From Aureispira sp. CCB-QB1 (GTDB lineage: Bacteria; Bacteroidota; Bacteroidia; Chitinophagales; Saprospiraceae), in the NCBI GenBank assembly GCA_945870185.1, contig CAMBRK010000026.1, positions 1 to 49,548 of the forward strand: 49,548 bases of DNA. Reading direction: 5' to 3'. Under the pieces are notes generated by a model, which saw only the letters and a program-made list of their open reading frames with translations, was not told where the DNA came from and did not search any database. The position numbers and the translations under genes are program-made. Positions 17,596 through 29,118 of this stretch are shown here, one piece after another (the first letter of the stretch is position 1; every line of letters starts with the position of its first letter).

Positions 17596-17784
17596 ATGGA
17601 AAATATAAGACTGTATCTAAAAGAAAGTTATGAAGAACTGATGAACCACGTTACTTGGCCAACTTGGGCAGAGTTGTTCAGTAGTGCAAGACTTGTGATA
17701 GTCTCAACAATTATAATTTCCTTAGTTATTTTTCTTTTCGATTTCATCGCCAATTATCTTTTAAAATTCATTTACGCATTGTAA
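17596..17784 (+). CDS. secE: Preprotein translocase subunit SecE
   Basis: This 62-residue protein is the small SecE subunit of the SecYEG channel in the inner membrane. The conserved amphipathic part ESYEELMNHVTWPTWAEL (about 9-26) contains the usual VTWP motif and precedes a single membrane helix (about 32-53). Short one-helix SecE is normal outside gamma-proteobacteria. It lies 33 bp after tRNA-Trp and 22 bp before nusG, the conserved secE-nusG order. Confidence 0.97.
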   Translation: MENIRLYLKESYEELMNHVTWPTWAELFSSARLVIVSTIIISLVIFLFDFIANYLLKFIYAL

Positions 17785-17806
17785 TTATTTGTAATAATCT
17801 TGTATA

Positions 17807-18355
17807 ATGTCAGAAGATAAAAAATGGTATTCCTTAAGGGTTGTAAGCGGTAAAGAAAAAAGTATCAAAGAGCGAATTGAGCTTGAGATACAAAGAAATA
17901 AATGGGAAGAAGTAGTAACTCAGGTTCTTGTCCCTTCAGAAAAGGTTTACAAAATTCGAAATGGTAAAAAAGTAATTCTGGAAAGAAATATTCTGCCAGG
18001 TTACATTCTTGTAGAAGCAGTTCCAGCGAAGTTTAGTGGTGAAGTCGTTCAAACGATTTCAAATGTAGTTAATGTTATTCACTTCTTGGGCAAAACCCAT
18101 CCGATACCTATGAGTCAGGTTGAAGCTAACAGAATGTTGGGCAAAGTGGATGATTCTCAGGAAGTTTCGGCCGCTATGATAGAGCCATTCATTGTGGGTG
18201 AAACCATCAAAATTATTGATGGACCGTTCAACGACTTTATTGGAGATATTAAAGAAGTCAACGATGAAAAGAAAAAGCTTAAAGTAATTGTAAAGATTTT
18301 TGGTAGAGGTACAGAAGTTGAACTTAATTATATGCAAGTAGAAAAGCAATCATAA
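17807..18355 (+). CDS. nusG: Transcription termination/antitermination protein NusG
   Basis: This 182-residue protein has an NGN domain beginning KKWYSLRVVSGKEKSIKERIE and a C-terminal KOW domain (GETIKIIDGPFNDFIGDIKEVN, with conserved GPF). NusG binds RNA polymerase and links it to the ribosome or Rho. The linker is not extended by the large inserts seen in UpxY-type specialised NusG paralogs of Bacteroides, so this is the housekeeping copy. It lies between secE and rplK as usual. Confidence 0.98.
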   Translation: MSEDKKWYSLRVVSGKEKSIKERIELEIQRNKWEEVVTQVLVPSEKVYKIRNGKKVILERNILPGYILVEAVPAKFSGEVVQTISNVVNVIHFLGKTHPIPMSQVEANRMLGKVDDSQEVSAAMIEPFIVGETIKIIDGPFNDFIGDIKEVNDEKKKLKVIVKIFGRGTEVELNYMQVEKQS

Positions 18356-18363
18356 AAATAAAT

Positions 18364-18398
18364 GACTTTAGATCAATTGTTGATGCTTCCCTAAAGTC
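18364..18398 (+). promoter_or_regulatory. Hairpin leader upstream of rplK; possible ribosomal protein L1 site
   Basis: A perfect 8-bp stem (GACTTTAG 18364-18371 with CTAAAGTC 18391-18398) encloses a second stem ATCAA-TTG-TTGAT (18372-18384), leaving a one-sided bulge GCTTCC. L1 is known to repress the L11-L1 genes by binding an mRNA element with two helices joined by an asymmetric loop. The position just before rplK and the shape fit, but exact L1 recognition bases were not verified. Confidence 0.4.
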
Positions 18399-18434
18399 TT
18401 TGTTGTTAAATATTTTAATACAAATCAGTGTAAA

Positions 18435-18899
18435 ATGGCAAAGGAAATTCAAACATATGTAAAGCTTCAGGTCAAAGGAGGTATGGCAAACCCAGCACCA
18501 CCAGTGGGACCTGCATTAGGTTCTAAAGGACTTAATATAATGGAGTTTTGCAAAAGATTTAATGCAGAAACTCAAGATCAAAATGGTAAAGTTTTACCGG
18601 TTCTAATCACTGTCTACAAAGACAAATCTTTTGATTTCGTTATTAAAACTCCACCAGCAGCAGCGCAATTGATGGAGTTGGTCAAAATTAAAAGTGGCTC
18701 TTCACAACCAAACAGGAACAAAGTTGGGAATGTAAGTTGGGATCAGGTTAGAGGTATTGCTGAAAATAAAATGAAAGATCTTAATGCTTTTACTGTCGAA
18801 TCAGCTATGAGAATGGTTGCAGGGACGGCTAGAAGTATGGGTATCACTGTGTCAGGTGACGCTCCGTGGGGCAATCCTGTAACAACAGAGGAAAATTAA
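18435..18899 (+). CDS. rplK: 50S ribosomal protein L11
   Basis: This 154-residue protein binds the GTPase-associated centre of 23S rRNA. The start [16 protein letters not shown] and the proline-rich [21 protein letters not shown] motif are diagnostic, as are [13 protein letters not shown] and the C-terminal [15 protein letters not shown]. It is about 10 residues longer than the E. coli protein because of a short C-terminal tail. It precedes rplA by 57 bp and follows a structured leader. Confidence 0.98.
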   Translation: MAKEIQTYVKLQVKGGMANPAPPVGPALGSKGLNIMEFCKRFNAETQDQNGKVLPVLITVYKDKSFDFVIKTPPAAAQLMELVKIKSGSSQPNRNKVGNVSWDQVRGIAENKMKDLNAFTVESAMRMVAGTARSMGITVSGDAPWGNPVTTEEN

Positions 18900-18956
18900 T
18901 TATTTCATTGGTAAGGGAGTCATTTATAATGACGATTGTACCTTAAATTTTTTAAA

Positions 18957-19649
18957 ATGGCAAAAGTTAGTAAAAAAAGACAGGCAGTAAATGCCAAAGT
19001 TGATTCCACTAAGCTTTATTCGTTGAGAGATGCGGTTACTTTGGTAAAAGAAGTAAATACTGCAAAATTCGATGCGTCAGTGGATGTTCACGTTCGTTTG
19101 GGTGTAGACCCAAGAAAAGCTGATCAAGCGATCAGAGGTACAGTATCTCTACCACATGGTACAGGTAAAGTTAAGCGTGTTTTAGTTTTATGTACTCCAG
19201 ACAAGGAAGCTGAAGCTAAAGCAGCGGGTGCAGACTATGTGGGTCTTGATGAATTCATCACAAAGATCAGTCAAGGTTGGACCGATGTTGATGTTATCAT
19301 TGCAATGCCAAGTGTTATGGCAAAGGTTGGACAGATTGGTAGAATATTAGGACCAAGAGGTTTGATGCCAAACCCCAAAACTGGTACTGTGACGATTAAC
19401 GTTGGTGCTGCAGTAGAAGAAGTTAAAGCGGGTAAAATTTCATTTAGGGTTGATAAATATGGAATTATTCATTCACCTGTTGGTAGAGTGTCCTTCACTC
19501 CAGAGAAATTAGCTGAGAATGCAATTGAGCTTATATCGACTTTAGAAAGAATGAAACCATCTACTGCTAAAGGTACTTATATGAAGTCTATTAGTCTTGC
19601 AAGTACTATGAGCCCGGGTATTTCTATTGACACGAAATCCATTAAATAA
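18957..19649 (+). CDS. rplA: 50S ribosomal protein L1
   Basis: This 230-residue protein forms the mobile L1 stalk. [11 protein letters not shown] at the ATG at 18957 is the expected N terminus; an upstream TTG would add seven residues that do not fit the family. Hallmarks are the region [38 protein letters not shown] and [15 protein letters not shown]1 is the usual autoregulator of the rplK-rplA genes, relevant to the leader hairpin before rplK. rplJ starts 19 bp downstream. Confidence 0.98.
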   Translation: MAKVSKKRQAVNAKVDSTKLYSLRDAVTLVKEVNTAKFDASVDVHVRLGVDPRKADQAIRGTVSLPHGTGKVKRVLVLCTPDKEAEAKAAGADYVGLDEFITKISQGWTDVDVIIAMPSVMAKVGQIGRILGPRGLMPNPKTGTVTINVGAAVEEVKAGKISFRVDKYGIIHSPVGRVSFTPEKLAENAIELISTLERMKPSTAKGTYMKSISLASTMSPGISIDTKSIK

Positions 19650-19668
19650 ACCCATAAATTAATAAGAA

Positions 19669-20193
19669 ATGACACACGCAGATAAAGGTTTATTAATTCA
19701 GGAACTTAGAGAGAAGTTTGAGAATTCTTCATATTTTTACGTTACAGATGCATCGTCTTTGACCGTAGCTAAAATTAATCAGTTAAGAAGAACTTGCTTC
19801 GAAAAAGGCATTGAAATTAAAACGGTTAAAAATACATTAGCCATTAAAGCAATGGATGGCTTGGACGATAGCAGAAATTATAAAGCAATATTTGATGCTT
19901 TCAAAGGTCAAAGTACTGTATTATTTTCAAATGACGGCAAGTTGCCTGCAACAATTATCAAAGAATTTAGAGGTAAAAATGAAAAGCCAGCATTAAAAGC
20001 GGCTTACATTGACTCTGATGTTTTCTTTGGTGATGACCAATTAGAAATTCTTACAAAACTAAAGACAAAAGCAGAACTTATTGGAGATATTGTATTCTTG
20101 TTACAGTCACCTGCCCAAAATGTGGTTAGCGCATTGAAATCGGGAGGTTCTACCATCGCAGGTTTGTTAAAGACTCTTGAAGAAAGAGGATAA
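19669..20193 (+). CDS. rplJ: 50S ribosomal protein L10
   Basis: This 174-residue protein anchors L7/L12 dimers to the ribosome. It has the expected N-terminal region (ENSSYFYVTDASSLTVAKINQLRR), the KTVKNTLAIKA motif and a helical C-terminal tail (STIAGLLKTLEERG) for L12 binding. Only 19 bp separate it from rplA, so the long L10-leader structure seen before rplJ in many bacteria has no room here; control may lie elsewhere. Confidence 0.97.
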   Translation: MTHADKGLLIQELREKFENSSYFYVTDASSLTVAKINQLRRTCFEKGIEIKTVKNTLAIKAMDGLDDSRNYKAIFDAFKGQSTVLFSNDGKLPATIIKEFRGKNEKPALKAAYIDSDVFFGDDQLEILTKLKTKAELIGDIVFLLQSPAQNVVSALKSGGSTIAGLLKTLEERG

Positions 20194-20281
20194 TCATAGA
20201 TTATTATTTAAATGTTACGTTATAGCTTCCAACATTAACGAATTATTTTTTTAATTTTAAAATTTTTAAAACCATTATATC

Positions 20282-20662
20282 ATGGCAGATTTAAAAGCAT
20301 TCGCAGAGCAATTAGTAAATCTAACAGTAAAAGAAGTTAGTGAATTAGCTCAAATATTAAAAGATGAATACGGCATAGAGCCTGCTGCTGCAGCTGTAGC
20401 TGTTGCTGCTCCTGCTGCTGGCGGTGGAGCTGCTGACGCTCCTGTTGAAAAAACAGAATTTGATGTTCATTTAACTTCAGCTGGCGCAAACAAACTTGCA
20501 ATAGTTAAAGAAGTTAAAACTCTTTTAAACTTAGGTTTGAAAGAAGCTAAGGACATAGTTGATGCTGCTCCTTCATTATTGAAGGGTGGTGCTTCTAAGG
20601 CTGAAGCTGAATCAATCAAAGCAACTCTTGAAGGAGCTGGTGCTTCTGTAGAGTTGAAGTAA
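20282..20662 (+). CDS. rplL: 50S ribosomal protein L7/L12
   Basis: This 126-residue protein makes the flexible stalk that recruits translation factors. It has the N-terminal dimerisation helix ([20 protein letters not shown]), an alanine/glycine hinge ([17 protein letters not shown]) and the C-terminal domain TEFDVHL...[24 protein letters not shown]. It is 88 bp after rplJ. A structured segment follows before rpoB. Confidence 0.98.
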   Translation: MADLKAFAEQLVNLTVKEVSELAQILKDEYGIEPAAAAVAVAAPAAGGGAADAPVEKTEFDVHLTSAGANKLAIVKEVKTLLNLGLKEAKDIVDAAPSLLKGGASKAEAESIKATLEGAGASVELK

Positions 20663-20670
20663 TTGGGCAA

Positions 20671-20749
20671 AAGTCTTTAGGACTTAATTTCAGAAGTTAA
20701 GTCTGAAAATTATGATATCTGGCTTAACCGACCTGTGGTTGGTTAAGCC
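20671..20749 (+). promoter_or_regulatory. Structured rplL-rpoB spacer with alternative hairpins and a strong stem
   Basis: A 13-bp stem with a TGT triloop (20721-20733 with 20737-20749, one G-T pair) is followed 16 bases later by a T-run, resembling an attenuator or RNase III site. Upstream, three short stems cannot all form together: AAGTC 20671-20675 with GACTT 20681-20685; GACTTAA 20681-20687 with TTAAGTC 20697-20703; and TTTCAGA 20688-20694 with TCTGAAA 20702-20708. E. coli has an attenuator and a processing site in the same spacer. Confidence 0.6.
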
Positions 20750-20833
20750 TATTGTCATTAATAGTTTTTTATTTTGAACATTTTATCTTAAATGTTCTTT
20801 ATTTAACAAGTGAAGCTAAAAATAAAAAGAAGT

Positions 20834-23800
20834 ATGACATCAATTGGAGTCGTAAGTAGTGCTGGAAGTAGTAGAATAAATTTCGGCAAAATAAAATTAG
20901 CAAACGAATATCCTGATCTTTTAGAAATCCAAATTAAGTCTTTTCAGGAATTTTTTCAGCTTGAAACTACACCAGAGAATAGGGGAAATGAAGGGCTATA
21001 TAAAGTATTTCAAGAAAACTTTCCTATTTCTGATGCAAGAAGTATTTTTGTATTAGAGTTCTTAGATTATTTTATTGACCCTCCGAGATACTCTATTCAA
21101 GAGTGTATGCAAAGAGGTTTAACTTATAGTGTTCCACTAAAAGCTAAGTTGAGGTTGTCATGTAACGATGTTGAGCACGTTGATTTTCAGACAATAGTAC
21201 AGGATGTGTTTTTGGGTAATATCCCCTACATGACATCCAAAGGTACTTTTATGATCAATGGTGCAGAAAGGGTAGTAGTATCTCAACTGCATAGATCACC
21301 AGGTGTATTTTTTAGCCAAACTTTCCATCCGAATGGTACTAAAATATTTTCGGCCAGAGTTATTCCTTTTAAAGGAGCCTGGATGGAGTTTGCTACGGAT
21401 ATCAACTCTGTAATGTACGCCTATATAGATAGAAAGAAAAAGTTTCCTGTTACCACATTGTTAAGAGCCATTGGATTTGACTCTGACAGGGATATTTTGC
21501 ATCTTTTTGATTTGGCAGAGGAAATACCTACAGATATTTCGTCACTTAAATCAGCAATTGGTAGAAAACTTGCTGCCCGTGTTTTAAGAAAATGGACTGA
21601 AGATTTCGTTGATGAAGATACTGGAGAAGTGGTTACTATTGAGCGTAACGAAATTTTACTTGAAAGAGATGTAATTTTAGATGAGGATAATATTGATTTG
21701 ATTTCAGATGCTGAGGCGGATACCATCATCCTCCAAAAAGAAGACCTGGAAGAAGATTATTCAATAATATATAACACTTTGCAAAAAGATCCTGCTTCCT
21801 CTGAGATAGAAGCCGTGACTCATATCTATAGACAATTAAGAGGTACTGATCCACCTGACGAGGAGACTGCTAGAGGTATCATCGATAAGTTATTTTTCTC
21901 AGATAAGAGATACAACTTAGGTGAGGTGGGAAGATACAAAATCAATAGAAAATTAAGATTAGAGATTTCTAGAGACACACTTGTATTGACGAAAGAAGAC
22001 ATAATTTCTATTGTAAAGTATTTGGTTTCATTAGTGAATCAAAAAGCTGAATTAGATGATATCGATCACTTGGCTAATAGGAGAGTTCGTACCGTCGGCG
22101 AGCAGCTTTATGCTCAGTTTGGTGTAGGCTTAGCTAGAATGACGCGTACTATTCGGGAGAGAATGAATGTTAGAGATAATGAAGTTTTTACACCTATTGA
22201 TCTGATCAATGCAAGAACTTTATCTTCTGTAATCAATTCATTTTTCGGAACAAGTCAACTCTCACAATTTTTAGATCAAACCAATCCTTTATCTGAAATT
22301 ACTCACAAGAGAAGAATTTCTGCTCTAGGACCTGGGGGACTCTCAAGAGAGCGTGCTGGTTTTGAAGTTAGGGACGTCCACTATTCACATTATGGTCGTC
22401 TTTGTACTATTGAGACTCCAGAAGGACCAAATATTGGACTAATATCTACGCTTTGTGTGCATGCGAAGGTAAATAAAATGGGATTTTTGGAAACTCCATA
22501 CAGAAAAGTGATTGATGGTAAAGTAGATGTTGCAGGAGGTATTCAATATCTTTCCGCTGAAGCTGAAGATTACCGAAGAATTGCACAGGCTAATGCTCAA
22601 GTATCTGAGACTGGTGCTTTTTTGAATGAAAGAATTAAGTCCCGAGAACATGGGGAATTCCCAGTATTGTCTCCCGCGGAGCTTGAGTATATGGATATTG
22701 CGCCAAACCAAATTGTTGGTGTTTCAGCATCATTGATTCCTTTCCTTGAAAATGATGATGCCAATAGAGCTTTGATGGGTTCTAACATGCAACGTCAAGC
22801 ACTTCCTTTGGTAAGACCTAAATCACCTATTGTAGGTACAGGCCTAGAAGCCAAAGTTGCGGAGGATTCTAATATGTTGATCAATGCTGAAGGTGAAGGA
22901 GTTGTAGAATACGTAGACGCTAACGAAATTGTAATTAGATATGACAAGTCTGAAGAAGAAATGTTAATCTCATTTGATGACAACGTTAAAAAGTACAATC
23001 TTACCAAGTTTGTAAGGACAAACCAAGGTTCTTGTATCAATTTGAAGCCAATTGTTAAAAAAGGTCAAAGAGTAACTAAGGGTAGTCTACTTTGTGAAGG
23101 ATATGCTACTGAGAATGGAGAATTGGCTTTAGGTCAAAATCTTCAGGTTGCATTCATGCCTTGGAAAGGGTACAATTTTGAGGATGCAATTGTGCTTTCT
23201 GAAAGAGTTGTAAAAGAAGACGTTTTCACTTCTTTACACATTGAAAGTCACGAAATAGACGTAAGGGATACCAAATTAGGGGAGGAAGAATTTACTAACG
23301 ATATACCAAACGTTAGTGAAGAAGCAACTAAAGACCTAGATGAGAATGGTATCATCAGAGTTGGAGCTTGGATTAAAGAGGGTGACATTCTTATCGGAAA
23401 AATAACACCAAAAGGAGAATCAGATCCAACGCCTGAAGAAAAACTCTTACGAGCAATCTTCGGAGACAAAGCAGGTGACGTAAAAGATGCTTCATTAAAA
23501 GCTTCGCCATCAACTAATGGTGTTGTTATTAGTAAACAGTTATTTGCAAGAGCTAAAAAGGATAAATTCCAGAAAGTTCAAGAAAAAGAGTTGTTGTCTA
23601 AGCTTGAAGATACCCATGCAGTTAACTTAAATGAGCTTAAAACAATTTTGATAGATAAGCTGATGACGCTTTTAGATGGAAAGATTTCCGAAGGTGTGAG
23701 AAGTATTTATAATGAAGAATTGATCCCTAAAGGAGCTAAGTTTACATCTAAAGCCTTTAAGGACATGGAGTTCTCTTCTGTAGATTACTCTAATTGGACT

Positions 23801-24655
23801 AAGGAGTCAGGTGTAAATGAATTACTTGCTAGATTATTACACAATTATTCTATCAAATTGAATGAGGAATTGGGTAGATATAAGCGTGAGAAATTTAATA
23901 TCAGTATAGGTGATGAATTACCTGCAGGAGTTCTAAAATTGGCTAAGGTTTATTTAGCAAAAAAGAGAAAACTCAAAGTTGGTGACAAGCTGGCTGGAAG
24001 ACACGGTAACAAAGGAATCGTTTCTCGTATAGTTAGGGAAGAAGATATGCCTTTCTTAGAAGATGGAACACCAGTTGATATTGTTTTGAATCCATTAGGA
24101 GTACCTTCAAGGATGAACCTGGGGCAGATATTTGAAACCGTATTGGGTTGGGCTGGTAAAAAAATGAACATTAAGTTTGCAACGCCTATATTTGATGGTG
24201 CAAGCTTAGATGAGATTGAAGGTTACATCGAAAAGGCGGGTTTACCAGCTTATGGGCAAACATTCCTTTATGATGGAGAAACTGGAGATAAGTTTCATCA
24301 GCAAGCCACCGTGGGAGTTATCTATATGCTGAAATTATCTCACATGGTAGATGATAAGATGCATGCTAGATCTATCGGTCCTTACTCGCTCATAACGCAA
24401 CAACCACTTGGTGGAAAGGCGCAGTTTGGGGGTCAAAGATTTGGAGAGATGGAAGTTTGGGCGCTTGAAGCTTATGGTGCGGCTAATATTTTACGTGAAT
24501 TGCTTACTATTAAATCGGATGATATTATTGGTAGAGCAAAAGCGTACGAAGCCATTGTCAAAGGTGATAATATCCCTGATTCTAATATTCCTGAATCGTT
24601 CAATGTACTCGTACATGAGTTGAGAGGTCTCGCATTAGACATTAAATTTGATTAA
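20834..24655 (+). CDS. rpoB: DNA-directed RNA polymerase beta subunit
   Basis: This 1273-residue subunit forms half of the polymerase active cleft. I use the ATG at 20834 (MTSIGVVSS); an in-frame GTG at 20810 would add eight basic residues. The family regions are intact: [34 protein letters not shown], the rifampicin region [48 protein letters not shown], and the C-terminal [24 protein letters not shown]. The rifampicin-contact residues equivalent to D516, H526 and S531 are the sensitive type. Residue 525 is Thr where E. coli has Pro560. rpoC follows after 35 bp. Confidence 0.99.
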   Translation: MTSIGVVSSAGSSRINFGKIKLANEYPDLLEIQIKSFQEFFQLETTPENRGNEGLYKVFQENFPISDARSIFVLEFLDYFIDPPRYSIQECMQRGLTYSVPLKAKLRLSCNDVEHVDFQTIVQDVFLGNIPYMTSKGTFMINGAERVVVSQLHRSPGVFFSQTFHPNGTKIFSARVIPFKGAWMEFATDINSVMYAYIDRKKKFPVTTLLRAIGFDSDRDILHLFDLAEEIPTDISSLKSAIGRKLAARVLRKWTEDFVDEDTGEVVTIERNEILLERDVILDEDNIDLISDAEADTIILQKEDLEEDYSIIYNTLQKDPASSEIEAVTHIYRQLRGTDPPDEETARGIIDKLFFSDKRYNLGEVGRYKINRKLRLEISRDTLVLTKEDIISIVKYLVSLVNQKAELDDIDHLANRRVRTVGEQLYAQFGVGLARMTRTIRERMNVRDNEVFTPIDLINARTLSSVINSFFGTSQLSQFLDQTNPLSEITHKRRISALGPGGLSRERAGFEVRDVHYSHYGRLCTIETPEGPNIGLISTLCVHAKVNKMGFLETPYRKVIDGKVDVAGGIQYLSAEAEDYRRIAQANAQVSETGAFLNERIKSREHGEFPVLSPAELEYMDIAPNQIVGVSASLIPFLENDDANRALMGSNMQRQALPLVRPKSPIVGTGLEAKVAEDSNMLINAEGEGVVEYVDANEIVIRYDKSEEEMLISFDDNVKKYNLTKFVRTNQGSCINLKPIVKKGQRVTKGSLLCEGYATENGELALGQNLQVAFMPWKGYNFEDAIVLSERVVKEDVFTSLHIESHEIDVRDTKLGEEEFTNDIPNVSEEATKDLDENGIIRVGAWIKEGDILIGKITPKGESDPTPEEKLLRAIFGDKAGDVKDASLKASPSTNGVVISKQLFARAKKDKFQKVQEKELLSKLEDTHAVNLNELKTILIDKLMTLLDGKISEGVRSIYNEELIPKGAKFTSKAFKDMEFSSVDYSNWTKESGVNELLARLLHNYSIKLNEELGRYKREKFNISIGDELPAGVLKLAKVYLAKKRKLKVGDKLAGRHGNKGIVSRIVREEDMPFLEDGTPVDIVLNPLGVPSRMNLGQIFETVLGWAGKKMNIKFATPIFDGASLDEIEGYIEKAGLPAYGQTFLYDGETGDKFHQQATVGVIYMLKLSHMVDDKMHARSIGPYSLITQQPLGGKAQFGGQRFGEMEVWALEAYGAANILRELLTIKSDDIIGRAKAYEAIVKGDNIPDSNIPESFNVLVHELRGLALDIKFD

Positions 24656-24690
24656 TAACATTTCTTTAAACGATATATAATTAAGATATT

Positions 24691-27600
24691 ATGTTAAAAA
24701 AGAAGGGTGTAAAACCAACCAAAGGCTTCGAATCCATCACTATCAGCTTAAGCTCGCCTGATGAAATTCTTGAAAGGTCTTATGGGGAAGTATTAAAGCC
24801 AGAGACGATCAATTACAGGTCTTATAAGCCTGAAAGAGATGGTTTGTTTTGCGAAAGAATATTCGGACCCGTAAAGGATTATGAATGTTATTGTGGGAAA
24901 TACAAAAGAATAAGATACAAAGGTATTGTCTGCGACAGATGTGGTGTAGAAGTTACTGAGAAAAAAGTTAGAAGGGAAAGAATGGGGCACATTAAGCTTG
25001 TTGTTCCTGTAGTTCACATTTGGTTTTTTAAGTCATTGCCTAATAAAATTGGGTACCTTCTAGGATATTCTTCTAAAAAACTTGAATCCATCATTTACTA
25101 TGAAAGGTATGTGGTAGTTCAACCAGGTATTAAAGAAAGTGACATATCAAAACATGATACGCTTACTGAAGAAGAATACTTCGATATCTTAGATACTTTA
25201 CCAAAAGATAATCAATCACTAGATGATAGCGATCCAAACAAGTTTATAGCTCGAATGGGTGCGGAAGCTGTAAGAGATTTGTTGGAAAGAATAAAACTAG
25301 ATGAATTATCTTTTGAACTTAGACATCAGGCTGCAAACGAAACATCTCAACAGAGAAAATCGGAAGCATTAAAAAGACTTAGAGTTGTTGAAGCATTCAG
25401 AGATGGTCAGCGTACTCAAGAAAACAGACCTGAATGGACAATCATTCAATATTTACCTGTAACACCACCTGAGTTAAGACCTTTAGTCCCTTTGGATGGT
25501 GGTAGATTTGCTAGTTCGGATCTAAACGACCTTTATAGAAGAGTAATCATACGTAATAATCGTCTTAAGAGACTTTTGGAAATCAAAGCTCCTGAGGTAA
25601 TTTTGAGAAACGAAAAACGTATGTTGCAGGAAGCTGTAGACTCCTTATTTGACAACTCTAGAAAATCTAATGCAGTAAAAGCAGAAGGTGGTCGTTCTTT
25701 GAAGTCATTGAGTGATGTTCTTAAAGGTAAACAAGGTCGTTTCCGTCAAAACCTACTCGGAAAAAGGGTAGATTACTCTGGTCGTTCTGTGATCGTTGTA
25801 GGTCCTACACTTCTTTTACATGAATGTGGTATTCCGAAAGGTATGGCTGCCGAGTTATTCAAGCCATTTATTATCAAAAAATTGATAGAAAGAGGTGTTG
25901 TTAAGACAGTTAAGTCAGCTAAAAAACTCGTAGATAAGAAGGATTCTGTAATTTGGGAAATCCTTGAAAATATTTTGAAAGGACACCCTGTATTATTAAA
26001 CAGAGCTCCCACACTTCACAGACTTTCCATCCAAGCTTTCCAGCCGCGACTAGTAGAAGGTAAAGCGATCCAACTACATCCATTGGTTTGTGGTGCGTTT
26101 AATGCGGATTTTGATGGTGACCAGATGGCAGTGCACGTTCCACTTGGGCACGCTGCAATCCTTGAGGCGCAAATCTTGATGTTGTCTGCTCACAATATGC
26201 TGAACCCTCAAGACGGATCTCCAGTAACACTTCCTTCTCAAGACATGGTTTTAGGTTTGTATTACCTTACTAAACCTAAGAAGTCTTTAGGAGACATCAA
26301 GGTAAAGGGTGAAGGAAAAACTTTTTATAGTGCAGAGGAAGTTGTTATAGCCTTCAACGAAGGTGCGATAGACTTGCATGCTGTTATAAAAGTAAGAGTT
26401 AGGGCTGAAGGCCCTGATGATACACTTGTGGTTAAAATTATAGAGACCACGGTGGGCAGAGTAATATTTAATCAAAATATTCCGGATACAGTACCTTATA
26501 TTAATCAACTTTTGACTAAGAAAAGTTTGAAAAAAATCATCGGTGATATTATCATTAGAACAGATTTTACTCAGACAGCGGCATTCTTGGATAAAATTAA
26601 AGATCTTGGATTTTTCTGGGCATATAAAGGTGGCTTGTCATTTAACTTAGGAGATTTGATTACTCCTAGTATAAAAGAGCAGACATTATTAGAAGCTCAA
26701 GAAGAAGTGGATGAAGTTTGGGAAAATTATAACATGGGATTAATCACCCCAAATGAAAGGTATAATCAGGTAATCGATAAATGGACTTTTGCCGATAATA
26801 AAATTACTGACAACTTGATGCGTGAGATCGCACAACATAAGCAAGGATTCAATTCGGTGTTTATGATGTTGGACTCAGGAGCAAGGGGTTCGAAGCAGCA
26901 GATTAAGCAGCTTTGTGGATTGAGAGGTTTGATGGCTAAGCCGAGAAAATCAGGAGATACAGGTGGAGCCATTATCGAAAACCCAATCTTAGCAAACTTC
27001 CTGGAAGGTCTTTCAGTTTTGGAATACTTCATTTCTACGCATGGTGCTCGTAAGGGTCTTGCGGATACGGCTTTGAAGACCGCAGATGCTGGATATCTAA
27101 CACGTAGATTGGTGGATGTGGCTCAAGACGTTATCATCACTGAAGAAGATTGTAATACCTTAAGAGGTATAGACACTGAGGCGCTTAAGGATAATGAAAA
27201 TGTAATTGAATCATTGGCCTCGAGAATCGTGGGTAGATATACATTATATGATATTATTGATCCGGTTACCGACAAATTAATTTTAGCAGCTGCAGGATAT
27301 ATTTCTCCTGAAGTTTCTATTGATGTTGAAAAGGCTGGTATTGAAATGGTTACCATCAGATCAGTTTTGACTTGCGAAACTAAAGTTGGTGTTTGTTCTA
27401 AATGTTATGGTAAAAACCTAGCTTCAGGAAGGATTGTAGAAAGAGGAGATGCAGTGGGAATTATAGCGGCACAGTCTATCGGTGAACCTGGTACTCAGTT
27501 GACTTTGAGAACTTTCCACGTTGGGGGTATCGCATCGGTCTCAAAGACTGAATCCGAAATCACAACTAAATTTGATGGTGTTTTAGAATTTGATAATGTT

Positions 27601-28950
27601 AAAGTCACTGTTCAGGAAGAAGGAAGTTCAACAACTCAGGTAGTTCTCTCAAGATCAGGTGAAATCAGAGTCACTGACCCTGCAACCAAAAAAGTGTACA
27701 ATTCTTATTTTATTCCATATGGATCTTCACTTCTTGTTAGTGATGGCCAAAAAGTTGAAAAAGGTCAAGCCATTTGTGAATGGGATCCATTCAATAATTT
27801 GATCATTTCAGAATTCGGGGGTATCACTCAGTTTGAAGATATCGATGAAGGTGTCACTTACAGAGTGGAAAGAGATGACCAAACAGGTTATGCTGAAAAA
27901 GTAGTCATTGAATCAAAAAATAAGAAGAAGATACCTGTAATCAAAATTTTGTCTCCAGAAGGTGAAGAGTTGAAAACATATAACTTACCGGTTGGGTCTT
28001 ATATTACGGTAGAAAATAATGATACTGTGGTGCCAGGGCAAAAGATTGTAAAAATCCCTCGAAATCTTGGTAAGATTCAGGATATTACGGGTGGTCTTCC
28101 TAGAGTAACAGAGCTTTTTGAAGCCCGTAACCCTTCTAATCCAGCTGTAACGGCAGAAATTGATGGTATCGTTTCATATGGTAAAATCAAACGTGGAAAT
28201 AGAGAGATTTTTGTAGATGACGAAAAAACAGGTCAAAGAAGAAAATATTTGATTGGATTATCTAAACACTTACTTGTGCAAGAAGGTGATTTTGTGAGGG
28301 CTGGTATGCAAATGACAGATGGAGCTGTTGCTCCATTGGATATTCTTAATATTCGTGGACCATTTGCCGTACAATCTTACTTAGTTAATGGAGTACAAGA
28401 GGTTTATCGTTCTCAAGGTATAGCCATCAATGACAAACACATAGAAGTTATTGTGAGACAGATGATGAGAAGGGTTGAAATAGTGGATCCAGGTGATACA
28501 ACCTTCTTGGAAGGTGAAGCTGTAGACAGGCACGAGTTCAACGAACAAAATGACTGGATATACGATAAAAAAGTGGTAGTAGAATCAGGAGATTCTAACA
28601 ACTTTAAACCGGGTCAAATCGTCTCAATAAGACAATTCAGAGAAGAGAATTCGTTATTGAAGAGAAACGATAAAAAACTTTTGGAAGTTAGAGATGCGGT
28701 ACCTGCAACATCTAGCATATTGCTTCAAGGAATCACTCGTGCATCTTTAGGAGTGGAGAGTTGGATATCAGCTGCATCATTCCAGGAAACAACCAAAGTT
28801 TTAAGTACTGCTGCTATTTCAGCTAAACGAGATGGTTTGACAGGATTAAAAGAGAATGTAATTGTGGGTAAAAACATACCGGCAGGTACAGGATTACGTC
28901 ACTTCAAAAACCTTCAGGTAGAAGCAATAAATGAGTATGATATCATGTAA
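24691..28950 (+). CDS. rpoC: DNA-directed RNA polymerase beta' subunit
   Basis: This 1419-residue subunit carries the catalytic site. The N-terminal zinc site ([20 protein letters not shown]), the Mg2+-binding NADFDGDQM (471-479, aspartates 473, 475 and 477), the bridge-helix/trigger-loop region and the second zinc site ([15 protein letters not shown]) are all present. [21 protein letters not shown] is intact. The sequence between the second zinc site and the C terminus carries the long beta-rich insert common in Bacteroidota RpoC. It is co-transcribed with rpoB and ends shortly before a strong terminator. Confidence 0.99.
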   Translation: MLKKKGVKPTKGFESITISLSSPDEILERSYGEVLKPETINYRSYKPERDGLFCERIFGPVKDYECYCGKYKRIRYKGIVCDRCGVEVTEKKVRRERMGHIKLVVPVVHIWFFKSLPNKIGYLLGYSSKKLESIIYYERYVVVQPGIKESDISKHDTLTEEEYFDILDTLPKDNQSLDDSDPNKFIARMGAEAVRDLLERIKLDELSFELRHQAANETSQQRKSEALKRLRVVEAFRDGQRTQENRPEWTIIQYLPVTPPELRPLVPLDGGRFASSDLNDLYRRVIIRNNRLKRLLEIKAPEVILRNEKRMLQEAVDSLFDNSRKSNAVKAEGGRSLKSLSDVLKGKQGRFRQNLLGKRVDYSGRSVIVVGPTLLLHECGIPKGMAAELFKPFIIKKLIERGVVKTVKSAKKLVDKKDSVIWEILENILKGHPVLLNRAPTLHRLSIQAFQPRLVEGKAIQLHPLVCGAFNADFDGDQMAVHVPLGHAAILEAQILMLSAHNMLNPQDGSPVTLPSQDMVLGLYYLTKPKKSLGDIKVKGEGKTFYSAEEVVIAFNEGAIDLHAVIKVRVRAEGPDDTLVVKIIETTVGRVIFNQNIPDTVPYINQLLTKKSLKKIIGDIIIRTDFTQTAAFLDKIKDLGFFWAYKGGLSFNLGDLITPSIKEQTLLEAQEEVDEVWENYNMGLITPNERYNQVIDKWTFADNKITDNLMREIAQHKQGFNSVFMMLDSGARGSKQQIKQLCGLRGLMAKPRKSGDTGGAIIENPILANFLEGLSVLEYFISTHGARKGLADTALKTADAGYLTRRLVDVAQDVIITEEDCNTLRGIDTEALKDNENVIESLASRIVGRYTLYDIIDPVTDKLILAAAGYISPEVSIDVEKAGIEMVTIRSVLTCETKVGVCSKCYGKNLASGRIVERGDAVGIIAAQSIGEPGTQLTLRTFHVGGIASVSKTESEITTKFDGVLEFDNVKVTVQEEGSSTTQVVLSRSGEIRVTDPATKKVYNSYFIPYGSSLLVSDGQKVEKGQAICEWDPFNNLIISEFGGITQFEDIDEGVTYRVERDDQTGYAEKVVIESKNKKKIPVIKILSPEGEELKTYNLPVGSYITVENNDTVVPGQKIVKIPRNLGKIQDITGGLPRVTELFEARNPSNPAVTAEIDGIVSYGKIKRGNREIFVDDEKTGQRRKYLIGLSKHLLVQEGDFVRAGMQMTDGAVAPLDILNIRGPFAVQSYLVNGVQEVYRSQGIAINDKHIEVIVRQMMRRVEIVDPGDTTFLEGEAVDRHEFNEQNDWIYDKKVVVESGDSNNFKPGQIVSIRQFREENSLLKRNDKKLLEVRDAVPATSSILLQGITRASLGVESWISAASFQETTKVLSTAAISAKRDGLTGLKENVIVGKNIPAGTGLRHFKNLQVEAINEYDIM

Positions 28951-28974
28951 TATAGATTTGTTACTTATATAAAT

Positions 28975-29008
28975 AAAAAAGGGAATACAGTAATGTGTTC
29001 CCTTTTTT
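28975..29008 (+). terminator. Intrinsic terminator after rpoC
   Basis: A long stem (AAAAAAGGGAATACA with TGTGTTCCCTTTTTT, one wobble pair) with a short loop ends in a run of six T residues. It is the clear end of the ribosomal protein-RNA polymerase operon. Confidence 0.9.
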
Positions 29009-29118
29009 GTTTAATTAAGGTAGAATCTGTCTCGCAGGTTACATTCTTGCATTTTTTTATGCGGAGCATTAGCTTTTGATTTCTTTTTATTTTATATTTA
29101 CCTTTCAATTTGAAGCAT

